Assembly: GCA_032719365.1 (NCBI GenBank) | Contig: CM064871.1 | Span: 39,095,566 to 39,159,565, forward strand | Reading direction: 5' to 3' | Source: Prinsepia uniflora | Taxonomy: Eukaryota > Streptophyta > Magnoliopsida > Rosales > Rosaceae | DNA: 64,000 bases | Shown here: positions 1 to 11,643 of the stretch, piece by piece | Layout: each line of letters starts with the position of its first letter | Numbering within the stretch: the first letter of the stretch is position 1 | The notes under the pieces: model-generated | What the model was told of the DNA's origin: nothing | Databases searched by the model: none | What the model saw: only the letters and a program-made list of their open reading frames with translations | Translations under genes and position numbers: made by a program

Positions 1-1861
1 GAGACCGTAGGAAGTTAGAGTTTGAGTAGGGGAAGCTTTAGGAATCAAAAGGGAGCAAAATGGACTGAAAATGAGGACGATTGGACCCAGGACCGGTGTA
101 GACTAGTCTGGTCCAGTTCGAGTCGGTCTGAACCGGCTGGCTAGAGGTGAGGGATGTTGAATAGTGCCTGGCGCGTGGGCTTCACGCATAGGGACTTCAG
201 GCCACGCGTGTGGGCGCATGGGCCACATTTTAGGGATGTTTCCAACACACGAAATCATCCTTTCGATGTAACGAACATTTTGAGACTGGTTTCGTGTCGA
301 TCAGACACCGTCTCGTTAATGTTCCGGACATCCGAAGGTTTAGGATCGAGTTTAAAAATAGTTAAAAATTTTGGGGAAATTACGGGGCTTCAATGAAAGG
401 TTAATTAGGTAGTTAGTAACCCTCTAGATTGATTTTGACAGGTTTGGGAGTCCCGGTGACGACGATTAGCCCTTTGAGGCTTACGGCATGCAAATCGAGG
501 TGGCAACTTAGGACGGTCTGTGAGTGGCCCTTGATTTGTAAACTATGATGGATATGATTATATGATGTTGAATTGGATGATTTTGATTTACATGGCTTCA
601 CGCATTTCGAGGCGAGGTTTTTAGTTTTACACTGATTTTCCGGGCTTATTGTTTTGGAAATGATTTCATGAAATGGTTTCGGATTTGAAAAGGTAAACTC
701 GGGTTTGAGACCCATTTGTTTTGGAAACCCTCGGACTCGAAGTCTCTTTTAGCTACGTTCTCGGGCCAGAGGCCCAATTGGTTTGTGTATCGGGCTCGAG
801 GCCCAGTTGACTTACGTATCAGGCACGAGGCCCATTTTGTTTACGAAATCGGGCACGAGGCCCATTTAGTTTACAAAATCGGGCACCAGGCCCATTTAGT
901 TTACGAAATCGGGCACCAGGCCCATTTAGTTTACGAAATCGGGCACGAGGCCCAGTTGGTTTATGATTCGGGTCGAAGGCCCAGTTTTTATGTGGATTCG
1001 GGCTTAGGGCCCAATTATGTTTTAAGATTGTGATTTCGGGTCGGGGACCCACAAATGGATTTATGGTTCATGACGGTTTATGAGGACTGGCATGAACCCT
1101 TGAAAGGTTTTAACAATGATTTCAAAAGGTTTTTCGTATACCATCCTTTATATATGAATTGTCTCCTCCGGGGAGGGTCGTTGGCCTGGGTGGACCCCGG
1201 AGTAGTCACAGAGCACTTACTGAGTGGAGTCGCCCCAGTTGGGTTCCTTACTCTCGGAAAGGCTATGGATTATAATCCCCAGGGAGGGTCATTGATCTAC
1301 GAACATTGACCTGGGTGGACCCTGGGAGACTTGGGCTTTGAGACCCCGGGTAGCACGCCCGTAGTTCTAGATACCTTGATAGGATTGGTTATATGAAATA
1401 TATGATAAACATGATTTCAATTGGTTTGCGAAATTGTGTTTTATGATTGATAAATGGATTTGGGCTGAGATCCCACATATGTTTATTATGTTCTAGATTT
1501 CTATAAATGGTTTTGGGCAGGGGCCCGTATGATTATGGTTGTTTAAACATATGTGGATTAATAAATGGTTTTACTATGCACGCATGCTTTTTAGTGAAGG
1601 GCATAAAGGTCATTTATGAAATATGTTTTATAAACTTTTTGATTTTCATCCACTCACAGTCTTTCTGTTTTCAATGCCCTTCAGGTTGAATACAGTGCGG
1701 ACTGTAGCAGAGACCGAGACTTCACATACCTCCTCCGGATCCTGGCGTACTCTGGAAACCAGAAGGCTAAAGGTTTTAATTTTTCCTGGTCTGACACTCC
1801 GTGTCATACTGGATCAGGAGCATCCCTCGTTAATCCCGGGGGATTGGGATGGGTCCTGACA
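1..1861 (+). mobile_element. LTR 3' portion, Tekay-type family A1 (left end outside window)
   Basis: This is the right part of a long LTR in plus orientation. It carries the landmarks shared by the other long LTRs here: a GC-rich block near 165-230, a GGCCC minisatellite, the TCCACTCACAG motif near 1649, an acceptor-like CCCTTCAG ending at 1684, a degenerate GTCTGACAC/GTGTCATAC hairpin near 1787-1807, and the terminus GGGATGGGTCCTGACA at 1861. It appears to be inserted in a second related LTR that resumes at 1862. No real gene is seen; the short ORFs are fragments within LTR sequence. The family resembles elements C and E. Whether it is a solo LTR or the end of a full element cannot be told from this window. 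Confidence 0.75.
781..1000 (+). repeat. GGCCC minisatellite in the LTR, about 30-bp unit
   Basis: About seven imperfect tandem copies of a unit containing TCGGGCACGAGGCCCA followed by a T-rich stretch. The same minisatellite occurs with other copy numbers in C (21655-21845 and 27535-27725, reverse orientation) and E (36180-36345 and 41395-41500). Confidence 0.85.
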
Positions 1862-2269
1862 AGAGTTTTATGAAATAGTTTCATATGCATGCATTGGTTT
1901 TTCATGGAGGGTATAAATGTGCTTTCTTATAAACTATTTTCTGAATGTATTATTTATTTTTGTCCACTCACAGTCTTTTTATGTTTTCGAAACCCTCCAG
2001 GATGATGTGGGGCGGGCTATTGTTAGAGAAACGGAGGCATCACACACACGATCCACAGTAGGTTTTGTGCACTCTAGGAAGTCTGGAAGTTTTGGACGGT
2101 TCACTTGGGAATCCCTTGTCCAAGTTTTGGACGGTTCACTTGGGAATCGCTTGTCCGACTTACGTGTTACATGGAGGTTGGACATCGGTTTAACTTTCAT
2201 GTCTCATGTAAGTTAGACGGGAGCATGGCTTATTCCTTAATCCAGGGGGATTGGGGGTGGGACGTGTCA
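1862..2269 (+). mobile_element. Second LTR 3' end (A2), interrupted by A1
   Basis: A shorter LTR end with the same landmarks: TGCATGCAT, TTTGTCCACTCACAG at about 1966-1976, an acceptor-like CCCTCCAG ending at 2000, and the terminus GGGTGGGACGTGTCA at 2269. It includes a local direct duplication near 2085-2150 (TTTTGGACGGTTCACTTGGG twice). The following bases (2270 on) are the interior of an Athila-like LTR, so A2 was probably inserted into that LTR; the left insertion boundary lies outside the window. Confidence 0.65.
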
Positions 2270-3220
2270 CAATTTATATACATAGTAGTCGTAGTTTATT
2301 AGTTTTATGCTTATGGATTCAAGCTTGTACTAAGGAGGACATGAGGCTTGGGAGAAAAAGAGTGTTTGAGCCCATTTTCCTACTCTTTGCTATTCTTTAG
2401 TATTTTTGTTTATTAATTCTTTTATCCTTTTATGTTTCTTATGCATTTAATTATGTTATTAGCTAATTCAATAAAGTGTGAATAGTGTGATTAGGGATAG
2501 GGTTACTTGATTATGATTGTTATGCATGCATGGATTTGTTGGATTACTGCGCTTCATGAACTCAATTTATGCTTATAAGCTTAACTACTTTTTTGGTGTA
2601 TAATTGTTAATGTAATTACTTGACGGATGACCTCGATGTTTGTCTTTACCCTGCAATTTGTAGCATCACGTTTAAGAGGGGGAATCTTATTCGTAATCTA
2701 AACCCATGACTCACTAGAATTGCACATCAATTTTCTGGGGATAGTGTAGTGTCATCAAATTTTCTTCCTGTTCCATGCATTATCACGCACCATCGGTAAT
2801 AGTAATTTAATGGCGGATACATCACGCTTAAACATGCAATATAAGAGAAGATAATATGTGCGGGGTAAGCCTTAGCCGGACCCCTAGACGGGTACTTAAT
2901 TTAGAAATATGGATAGTAATCTAATCAAGGAAATCTATCGGAACTATAATTGGCAAAGGTGGATAGAAACTCTAACTCGACTTATTTAGTTATTATTAGT
3001 TAATTTACTTCATTTATAATTACTCCCCTCCCCCCCACCCCAATTGCATTTTAATTACTCCACTAAATTCAATTGAACCAAATCAGATTGGATATTGTTG
3101 AGTCTGTAGGATCGACCTTTGCTTACATCTATACTATCTACACGTCATGTGCGCTTGTAAAGTTATTACATGTCGAGGTTTTTCCTAGTGCTTCTTTTGT
3201 GCTTGGTAAAATCTCTATCA
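2270..3220 (+). mobile_element. Athila-like element, 5' LTR remnant
   Basis: This stretch matches the right half of the LTR at 7002-9068 (from about 7693 on), including the run of TTATGCTTATAAGCTTA and the end at TCTCTATCA just before the primer site. The left 0.7 kb of this LTR is missing because A2 is inserted at 2270. It preserves the empty site (around 2570-2585) of the MITE present in the 3' LTR. Confidence 0.85.
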
Positions 3221-3226
3221 AGTTTT

Positions 3227-3244
3227 TGGCACCGTTGCCGGGGA
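3227..3244 (+). other. Primer binding site complementary to tRNA-Asp
   Basis: TGGCACCGTTGCCGGGGA lies a few bases after the 5' LTR end. It corresponds, with one base difference, to the primer site complementary to the 3' end of plant tRNA-Asp. That primer is usual for Athila/Tat-type Ty3 elements and sets this element apart from the tRNA-iMet-primed families elsewhere in the window. Confidence 0.85.
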
Positions 3245-3892
3245 CTTGTTCCTCAACGGTGTCCACTCTATTTGACTCCTTTGACTTAGTGGTTTTTTTT
3301 TTGTTTTGTATATAACTTTTTGGTTTTATTTTTGTTACGTGTTTAGGTACCATGGAACCGTCGAATCGCTACTATTCTTCTCAAGGTTGTGCCTATGAGC
3401 GTTATGCACACATTCCTTTGGTTACAAGTAATCAAGAGGGATGGGCATACCCCCAAGATTGTGTGTACATGCTTGAGCCGTACAATCATCTCTATATGGA
3501 GCCATACCACCACAGATGGAGTGAACCAGCACCATACACTTGGACTCCTCATCCTTTGGATCCTAGGTCTACCCGACCTCAAAAAACACTCTGGGATGCA
3601 CTAACTGAGGTCCGACCTCAAAGAGCGCTATGGGAAGCCCTCTTAGAGGACAAGGAACTAGAGCACCTTCAACTGAAACTTCTTTGGGAACTCGTTTGCG
3701 ATGATGAGGATAATGACATGTCTGTCCCCTTGCCACCCACGGAAAGTACCAATGAATGCACCTCGGGTCATGCTCTTGATGTTCATGAAATAGAACAAAA
3801 CCCGTAAGCATTGCACCATGTTTTGACTGAGGCCCCTGAAATTCCAGCACCTATCCTTGAGGCCCCTGAAATTCTAGCACCTATCCTTGAGG

Positions 3893-4567
3893 TGTCAGGA
3901 CCGACTCATCTAGCACCATATTGTCCGCTTTGGGCTTCGTCCTCACGGTTTTGTTTTCGGGAGCTAATGGTTCAACTTCCCAGGGGGTCACCCATCATGG
4001 AATTGCACCAGCCTAAACTCGCTTAACTTTGGGGTTCCAATCCCCCCCAAAGCCACTTGAGCTCCCAAAAGGCCTCGTGCTAGATAGGTGTGTGCCTACA
4101 CCTTTAAGGCACATAACCATTCCCTTCCTAGACCATTCCCCCCTCGCAGGAATGTGGGATTGTTCACCGTTCCCTCCAGGACACGGGTCTTACAATCCAC
4201 CCCCCTTAGGGCCCAGCGTCCTCGCTGGCACACTTCCCGGTCGGGGTCTGGCTCTGATACCAACCTGTCAGGACCGACTCATCTAGCACCATATTGTCCA
4301 TTTTGGGCCTCGCCCTCACGGTTTTATTTTCGGGAGCTCATGGTTCAACTTCCCAGGGGGTCACCCATCATGGAATTGCACCAACCTCAACTTGCTTAAC
4401 TTTGGGGTTCCAATCCCCCCCAAAGCCACTTGAGCTCCCAAAAGGCCTCGTGCTAGATAGGTATATGCCTACACCTTTAAGGTACATCACCATTCCCTTC
4501 CCAGACCATTCCCCCCTCGCAGGAATGTGGGATTGTTCACCGTTCCCTCCAGGACACGGGTCTTACA
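3893..4567 (-). mobile_element. Cassandra TRIM retrotransposon, complete, with target duplication
   Basis: Two 302-bp LTRs (3893-4194 and 4266-4567) enclose a 71-bp interior. In element orientation (minus) each LTR begins TGTAAGACCCGTG and ends GGTCCTGACA. The interior opens with a tRNA-iMet primer site (complement of GCTCTGATACCAA at 4252-4264) and ends with a polypurine tract beside 4195. The 5-bp duplication TGAGG lies at 3888-3892 and 4568-4572. Both LTRs hold the 5S rRNA-like segment that defines Cassandra (Kalendar and colleagues), with AGTTAAGCG and GGATGGGTGACC-like boxes. It has no coding capacity. It lies inside the repeat array of the host element's ORF. Confidence 0.92.
3973..4041 (-). 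promoter_or_regulatory. 5S rRNA-like internal promoter in Cassandra LTR
   Basis: Read on the minus strand it contains AAGTTAAGCGAGTTT (5S A-box-like) followed by GATGGGTGACC and CTGGGAAGTT (intermediate element and C-box-like). The second LTR has the same at about 4346-4413. In Cassandra this module is known to be a Pol III promoter; activity of this copy is inferred only. Confidence 0.8.
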
Positions 4568-5236
4568 TGAGGCCCCTGAAATTCCAGCACCTATCCTTGA
4601 GGTCCCTGAAATTCCAGCACCTACCCTTATCCATGGCACACCCACGGATGCAACCCTTAAATACACTATTCTAGCACCTACGGGTTTGGGCAGGAATTGG
4701 GTATTTCTAACGCCTTCCTTATCGTTATCTTCACCATTTAAGTTCCTTACTCAACTTAGGTGTTTTGGTAAGAAATTTGATGTTGTGCCTAATGGTTTGT
4801 GCAGGTTTAATGATCCTTGTAGGAGGCAAGACGAAGGAAGTTTTGTGATGGTGGTATGCCCTTTCGAGACATTCAGCTCCACCCAAGGCTCAAGGCCATG
4901 ACCCAAGCAGCCCAAAGCTCCTCCATGTCCCCCCACCTCGACCATTGTGCTTATTTGTCTATTGGGATCAAGTACTTCTTGCTTACTTTCAAATCTTTAT
5001 TGTATTTGTTCCATGGAATGTTAAAGTCTAGGAAGTGGATTTATGCTTGTAGAACTAATATATTACTTTATGTTGCAGGAAAGATACCACAAAAGGAAGG
5101 GCAGGTTTGGAGCCCCTCGAGTGCCCCTTGGGCCGCAAGCATTCTAGGACGCTCAACTAGTCCTGGTTTGTTCCTTTTTTCTTATGGACGTTTTTCACCT
5201 TCTAACTCATGACTTTGTCTTCCTTTTATGCCTTAA

Positions 5237-5271
5237 ACATTGAGGACAATTTTTCATTTAAATTTGGGGGT
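5237..5271 (+). other. Conserved post-coding motif of Athila/Tat-type elements
   Basis: ACATTGAGGACAATTTTTC followed by TTTAAATTTGGGGGT resembles a motif often seen downstream of the coding region in Athila- and Tat-type plant elements (from memory). It supports the classification although no pol is present. Confidence 0.5.
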
Positions 5272-6985
5272 ATTAGACTTATGTTTAGGGGTACATAACC
5301 CAATTTCCGTTTTGATTTCCTTGCTGTTTTTTATTTTCTGCTCTTATTTTCTTGTTGTTTTTTTTATTTTCTGTTTTGTTTTCTTTGCTAGTTTTTTGTT
5401 GTGTGATACTAGTTTTTATGGCTAAACAAGTTAATATGAATGTATAGAACATGAGAATTGCTTGTGCTTACTAAGAATCATTGTCATTGCCATTGAACTC
5501 ATACTTGCACTTGACGATACCATAATCAAAAGATTAAGCAACCAAAACAATTGAATTTGAGCATACATAGAAAATTGTGGTGACTACCATTGTGAGATTT
5601 TTGAGATTAATTGCCCTTCTTTTTGAGTGATCTACTTATTTATACTCTTAAACACTCATCACTTTGTTCATAATTGCATGATCTCATTCCAATTGCATTG
5701 ATGTTTAAATAACCATATATTTTGGATGATCTTGATTTAATGTGTAATTGTTTATGAGATGTGATATAGGCTATGTGTGTTTTAGCTCCTAAAGGCCCTT
5801 CTTTTTCCCGTCCAAATTGCATGCTACCTAAAGCCTCTTTGAAGCAAAAAACGTAGCCGTTTTTTTCTTCACATACAATATGATCTAACCAAGTTTTGAA
5901 CCCGTTATAATGGCCATACCATATGATCTAAGCTTGTGTCAAGGTTGCATCAAATGAGATTCATGGTGAGGAGGAAATATGTGATGGTTTGTGCTACTTA
6001 TACTCATGTGATTGAAGTATACTTAAAAGGAAAAGATTGGTCATTTAGTTGTAAATTGAGGAAGTTATTGTATGATCTTGACTCGGCTCATATAAACAAA
6101 ATTGTATCAAGTTCATTAGTGGAAAGAAAAGAATAAAATGCAAAAGAAAAAGAGTGAAAAAAAAATGAAAAAGAAAAGAAAAGAAGATTGTGAATAAAAA
6201 AAAAAACAAAAGAGTGCAATGAACTTTGACTTGAGTCAAGTGAGCTAAGTGCCTCAATTAGAGCATTGTTGTGACCTCAAGCATGGTTTTATCATCTATC
6301 ACTCGAGGTCCGAGTCATGACTTCTCATGCCTTCATGTGGTTTAGGTTCTTTGAATCCAAACCTTCCTTTCTAAACCCAAGAACCTCGCCCCATTACAAC
6401 CCTCGAATGAAGACCTATTGATCTTGTGAATGGTTATGCAAAGGATTAAGGTACGTATCCCTGTTCTTAAACTTCAATTCCTTCTTGAGATCATATCTAC
6501 ATATAAAGTTCCGTTCTTCACTGAAAATTCATATGTGATTAACATGATTGTTTTTACATGAACTCATCACATATGCTTGTTGAGTGAATGCCTTAGGATT
6601 CTTGACCGTATTGAGTGATTCCTAGTGAGGATTAAAGTCAAGGCGAAATTTTTCTAGGTGTTTAGATGGCGTTGTTTTCTAGTTTGCTCATTTGAGATGT
6701 TGGTATAAACACTTAACACTTGAGTTCACGGTTTTGGCATGTTCCTTGGTTTGTGTGAGTTTGTTTTCTATTCTTGATTCTATACCTATTAATACATGAT
6801 TTCTAGCATCCTTTGTGTTAAGTAAAACGTTTGAGGGTATTGTGCTGCTATAATCCTCAAGTGACAAAACTCCTCATACTAGGTGATCTTAGGGGTTTAA
6901 ATGTTCTATCTTAATTAAAATTGAGTCTTTTTTTTTGGGTTTTCATTTTTAATTTTTTTGTTTTTCCCGGGGACTAAAAAAATAT
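5272..6985 (+). other. Non-coding interior of the Athila-like element
   Basis: AT-rich DNA with T-rich tracts (5320-5400), an A-rich purine run at 6130-6210 and a T-rich tract near 6926-6965. I see no gag, pol or env-like frame. The interior totals only about 3.1 kb once the Cassandra is removed, so this is a non-autonomous element. Confidence 0.6.
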
Positions 6986-7001
6986 AGGTTTGAGGGGTAT
7001 T
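6986..7001 (+). other. Polypurine tract before the 3' LTR
   Basis: AGGTTTGAGGGGTATT lies immediately before the LTR start TGTTAAGTC at 7002. Its position and purine bias fit the plus-strand primer of the element. Confidence 0.7.
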
Positions 7002-7608
7002 TGTTAAGTCATACTTTATGCATGTTTTATCCATGATTTAATACCCTTTTACTTATATTTTGTTAATATTTCGTTCTATGCAACTGGAGAAATTAATATA
7101 TTTTGTGAGAAATTTGTAGATCAAATAGAGCTTGGAATTATGAGAATTTGAGCGAAAGAATCACCTAAATCGGAGTTGAACCGAAGAAACTATGAAGGAA
7201 ATAAAATGGCATAGGAATTAGGTAGATACCTACTGAAATAGGCATCTGGAGTACTTAGCGCTTTACTGTAGCAGATGCCCATTTCGGAACGCGGCGGCTG
7301 AACGCCTTTCTTCCTAAGCGGCGCGAGTGTCCTGAAGCATATCTTCGCCTTCGGTGGATGACCACCGAAAATGATCCTTGATGCTTTATTTCTGAGTTTG
7401 GGTTATTTTTCGGTTAATTTCAAGTTTCTTTCACATTTATTCTCCGTATTGTGCATAAAGATTTTATTCCTATTTCTTTTTGTATTCTTATTTTCAATTC
7501 CTTTACTTGTATGAAAGGTTTTTAATTAGATTTTTTAATTATTTAGTAAGGCTTTTCCTTATAGAATTTAATTGAAAACTTCTATTTGTAGGAGGATTAA
7601 TTATTCTC

Positions 7609-7620
7609 TTATAAATAGAG
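7609..7620 (+). promoter_or_regulatory. LTR promoter TATA box
   Basis: TTATAAATAGAG is a strong plant TATA match about 0.6 kb into the LTR, just upstream of the part retained in the 5' LTR remnant. It probably marks the U3/R border. Confidence 0.6.
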
Positions 7621-8040
7621 GTATTAGGGTTTATGAAGAGGAGGGGGAATTTACCTCTTGAAGGTCCCCGAAACTCTGCCAAATTACATACTCAATTTAT
7701 ATACATAGAAGTCGTATTTTATTAGTTTTATGCTTATGAATTCAAGTTTGTGCTAAGGAGGACTTGAGGCTTGGGAGAAGAAGAGTGTTTGAACCTCTTT
7801 TCCTACTCCTTGCTATTCTTTAGTATTTTTTTTTATTAATTCTTTTACCATTTTATGTTTCTTATGCATTTAATTATGTTGATAATTCAATAATGTGTGA
7901 GTAGTGTGATTAGGGCTAGGGTTACTTGAAGCCTTAGCCATGTTAATTCTTATTTAGATATCTGGCTCTTGATTATGATAGTTATGCATGCCTGGATGTG
8001 TTGGATTACTGCGCTTCATGAACTCAATTTATGCTTATAA

Positions 8041-8425
8041 GAGCATCTCCAACCGATATGTCAAAAGTGCCACATAGATATTTAACGGCTATAAATGACA
8101 TCTCACACCACTCCAACGGAATTGTCAAAGCTGATGTGGAATGAAGGCTGGTGGTTCAGCTATTATTTTTGACATCTCAAAAGAAATATGTCAAATGAAT
8201 ATTTTATTATTTTTTTAAAACAGGTGGTAGCTACTTTCATTTATTATTTTCTTTTTTTATTTTGTTTCCTTCTCTCTTTCCAGTTTATTTCCTACTTTCA
8301 TTTAAAATAATAATTTAATTTGACATATCGGGTGGAGTGCAAAACTGTATAAATGTCAAATTGCCACGTCAGCCATCAAATTTAAATTTGATGTTTGGAA
8401 TTTGACATCTCCCTTGGAGATGCTC
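8041..8425. mobile_element. Tourist/PIF-Harbinger-type MITE, 385 bp
   Basis: Terminal inverted repeats start GAGCATCTCCAA and end TTGGAGATGCTC, with internal symmetry (ATGTCAAA near the left end, TTTGACAT near the right). The flanking trinucleotide TAA is present on both sides (8038-8040 and 8426-8428). The 5' LTR of the same retrotransposon (about 2570-2585) has the uninterrupted site with a single TAA, proving an insertion after the element integrated. There is no coding capacity. A TAA/TTA duplication is typical of PIF/Harbinger. Confidence 0.93.
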
Positions 8426-9068
8426 TAAGCTTAGCTACCTTATTTGTGTATAATTATCGATGTAATTGCATGATGGATCACCTCGATGTTTGTGTTCACC
8501 CTGCAATTTGTAGTATCATGTTTAAGAAGGGGAATCTTATTCATAAATTAAACTCATGACTCACTAGAATTGTACATCACTTTTCTAGGGATAGTGTAGT
8601 GTCATCAAATATTCATGTTTCATGCATTATCATGCACCATTGGTAATAGTTGTTTAAGGGCGGGTACATCACGCTTAAACATGCAATTTAAGAGAAGATA
8701 ATATGTGTGCGGTAAGCCTTAGCCGGGCCCTTACACGGGCACTTAATTCAGAAATATGGATAGTAATATAATCAAGAAAATCTAACGGAACTATAATTGG
8801 TAAAGGTGGATAGAAGCCCTAACTTGACTTAGTTAGTTATTATTAGTTAATTTACTTCATTCATAAAATGTGAAAAACCCCCTCATTGCATTTTAATTAC
8901 TCCACTAAAGTCAATTGAACCAAATCAGATTGGATATTGTTGAGCAAGTCTCTGTGGGATCGACCTTTGCTTGCATCTATACTATCTACATGTCTTGTGC
9001 GCTTGCAAAGTTATTACAAATAGATGTTTTTCCTTGTACAACTATTGTTCTTGGTAAAATCTCTATGA

Positions 9069-10829
9069 ATAAGAATACTTAAGATTATGCCAAGATTCGT
9101 TTTTGGAGAAGCTCAAAAGAACAAATGCATTAAAAGTTACAAAGTAGAAATCTTCGTTTACAAATCAGCCCACTTCCACGGACCATGGTGAACAGATCAG
9201 ATAGAATCAGAATGTGATTAAGGTATGGTTGGAAAGATCTAGAAGTCTAGTTTCCAATGGTTCAAGAATTACTAAAATCGGAGTCCTATAGCCACGGGAA
9301 TTCCTATTTGGTGAGGCATAATCAAATTGCCGAGTAGGATTATTTGTTCTACTAGGAATTGAAGTCTTGCACATTTTCCAGCTATTCAAGATCAAATTCT
9401 CATGCTTCTAGGATATTTTTTGTGTACGAATTGAAGGGAAGTTGTATGGAATTAACAAGGGACTTGTGTGTAAAGCCCAAAGACAATTCCTTGCGGCACA
9501 AGAATACAAATTACAGCTAACAAGGATTCCTTCTAATTTAGGATTTGTTTTTCCTTCTTAATTAGGATTGATCTATGGATTTTTCCTATGCATATAAATA
9601 CCTAGTTTTGTTTATTATCTAGTAGTCGCTCATTCCTTTTATCAAAACTCTGCTCAACCAATTTTCCCCTTTCATTATATTCAAGATTTTAATTGTAAGA
9701 TAAATTACGCCATGCTTCATCTTCTACACCTTCATCTGTGACTAAGTTGAGGAGCCCTCACTTGTCTCACCAAAGAGTGTTCATTCACTTCATCTCCATA
9801 GCGAGCTCCGAAGAGAAAAAGTGTAACACAGCCTTTTTACCTTGTAGTTATTTCTTTTCTTGAATATTGGTTATATGAATTGATTTCTAACAATATTCAT
9901 GGTTTTATGATTTCTATTGCTTCAATATTCTATGTGTTCTATGAATCTAGTTTTTTATGTTTGTGGGTTCGCGCTTAATGCTTGACTAGATATAGGGAGC
10001 CCCGAGTCTAGGTTATTGAAAGTGTCGTCGGGAGCTCTGGGCACGTACTTAGGAACATATGCAAGTAACATGTAAGATTAAATATATAGGATTTTGTAGG
10101 TAAAAATTAATACAAACATGAATGAGTTAGGTTAAAGATGAGTTGACCTTGTAAATAATAAATTAGGTTAGATTAGATTAGGTTACGATAATTAATCACG
10201 TAGGATAATAGAAACAACCAATTACCCCACTTAATTAAATAATCAAACGATAATCACGCTTACGTACCCTCTATCCCTGGTTAAGAATGATCCCTATTTA
10301 CTAATGCTACATCTAAAAAAACGTTTTTTAATTGCATACGTTTTCCTTCAGTATTGAGTGTGATATTATGTTTACTTTATTTCTTCAACTTTTGCGTGTC
10401 AATAAACCAGCCCCCAGTCATCACCTACACGAACAGCGACCTGGCCGCGCGACGGGCCTCATGTTGAGCCAACAAGGGTCGTGATGCCTTGTAGTGTTCA
10501 AATGGTCGCATAACTAGATCCACCCAACCAGCTTGTCCCCCTGCTTCTCTTCTAGAGGATTTGCATGAGCTTCATCATTCGAACTCCAGTTCGTGTAGTA
10601 CATGTGGAGCTCGGACTTCCAGTCCGTGTATTGCTTCCACCAATGGTGGTTTATGTGTATCATGAGAACGATGTTGTTCTCATCCCAGTCAAAATTAATC
10701 TGCAATAAAATATTAAAGTATGTATAATTATTAAAAATAATAAAAATAATGAAAATCTTAGGAAAAAACTCATACCCGTAAAGAGGACCAACTTATTTTG
10801 AGCTCCTTCGGGGATTGGCATCTAAAGGT
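9069..10829. other. Unclassified AT-rich region, possible old LTR
   Basis: No intact gene. A plausible TATA box (CATATAAATA at 9591-9600) is followed by about 400 bp resembling an LTR leader (T-rich, repeated TTGAATATT and ATATTC motifs), so part may be an old solo LTR. I found no terminal repeats or target duplication to confirm it. Confidence 0.35.
10514..10705 (-). pseudogene. Short remnant of a protein-coding sequence, perhaps transposase
   Basis: A 63-codon frame rich in Trp, Asn, His and Glu (WDENNIVLMIHINHHWWKQY at its start). The composition looks like real protein rather than random AT-rich DNA. It faintly recalls the N-terminal part of plant En/Spm-associated proteins, but I cannot assign it. 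It stands alone, with no neighbouring coding sequence in frame. Confidence 0.25.
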
Positions 10830-11543
10830 GCCTACCATCATCTTTGATTTGCAAAATGGATTATCATATATCATCCTTTATTTATGGATTGTCTCCTCTG
10901 AGGAGTCGTTGACCTAGGTGGACCCCTAAACAATCACGGAGCACTAACTGAGTGGAGTCGCCCCCGTTGGGTACCTTACTCTCAAGAAGGCTTATGGATT
11001 ATAACCCCCAGGGAGGGTCATTGATCTGCGGACATTGACCTGGGTGGACCCTGGAGAGACTTGGGATTTGAGACCCCGGGAAGCACGCACGTAGCTTTAG
11101 AAACCGTGATAGGATTGGTTATATGTTATATGATATATATATATACTGGTTTTGTGCTGAGTCCCACATGGATTTGGGTAGTGGCCCGTATGATTGGTTT
11201 CATTTACGATTTTGGACCAAGGCCCTAATGAATTTTTTGAGAAATGGTTTTTGAATGCATGCATGCTTTTTAGTGATGGGTATAAATATGGTCTTTTTGT
11301 GAAAGTTTTTTATAAATTCTTTGTTTTGTCCACTCACAGCTTTTAATGTTTTGAATTCCTTTTAGGTTGATCGCGGATGCGGGCTATAGTAGAGACCGAG
11401 ACATCACACTCCTCCTCTGGATCCTAGCCTTTTTTAAGGCCCGAGTGGCTAAAGTTGAAATTTTCCCTTGTCTGACACTCAGTGTCAGACAGGATCAGAC
11501 GCGTCCCGCGTTAATCCCAGGGGGATTGGGACGGGTCCAGACA
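10830..11543 (+). mobile_element. Truncated LTR 3' part (A3), Tekay-type
   Basis: Homologous to about 1125-1861: the block around GGAGTCGTTGACCTAGGTGG, TGCATGCATG, TTTTGTCCACTCACAG, an acceptor-like CCTTTTAG ending at 11365, and a perfect hairpin at 11470-11490 (GTCTGACAC, 3-nt loop, GTGTCAGAC). It ends GGGACGGGTCCAGACA at 11543. The left part is missing, so this is a fragment. Confidence 0.75.
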
Positions 11544-11643
11544 AATAATTTTTTCAATACACCAAATTTATGTGCCATCCCCCACAAAATAAGTAAAATA
11601 ATTACAAAGACTAGGCTAATCGACACCTGTTGAATCAGCAATA

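Larger units (their letters stand above)
3352..4901 (+). pseudogene. Unknown ORF of the Athila-like element, split by a Cassandra
   Basis: A single reading frame begins at ATG 3352, about 110 bp after the primer site. It runs to an in-frame TAA at 3805-3807, continues in the same frame to the Cassandra at 3893, and resumes after 4572 until the stop at 4899-4901. Without the insertion it would be about 290 codons. The N-terminal part is rich in Tyr, Trp, Pro and His; the middle is acidic. The centre holds at least four copies of a roughly ten-residue repeat (EAPEIPAPILE and variants), and the Cassandra landed inside that array. I recognise no gag, protease or pol domain. Its position is that of gag, so it may be a replacement or strongly diverged gag-like product of a non-autonomous element. 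The reading frame is clear; the function is unknown. Confidence 0.5.
7002..9068 (+). mobile_element. Athila-like element, 3' LTR (with MITE inside)
   Basis: It starts TGTTAAGTCATAC and ends at the base aligned with the 5' LTR end (TCTCTATGA versus TCTCTATCA). Its length is 2067 bp, or about 1.68 kb without the MITE and its duplicated TAA. From about 7693 it is collinear with 2271-3220, with scattered substitutions. It holds a clear TATA box and a GGCGGC/GGCGCG block near 7292-7326. The right target duplication would be ATAAG at 9069, but the left flank is not visible. Confidence 0.85.

Noticed and set aside
3973..4041. 5S rRNA gene
   Set aside because: Only the internal promoter part of 5S rRNA is matched and it recurs in each Cassandra LTR; it is the TRIM's module, not a ribosomal gene.
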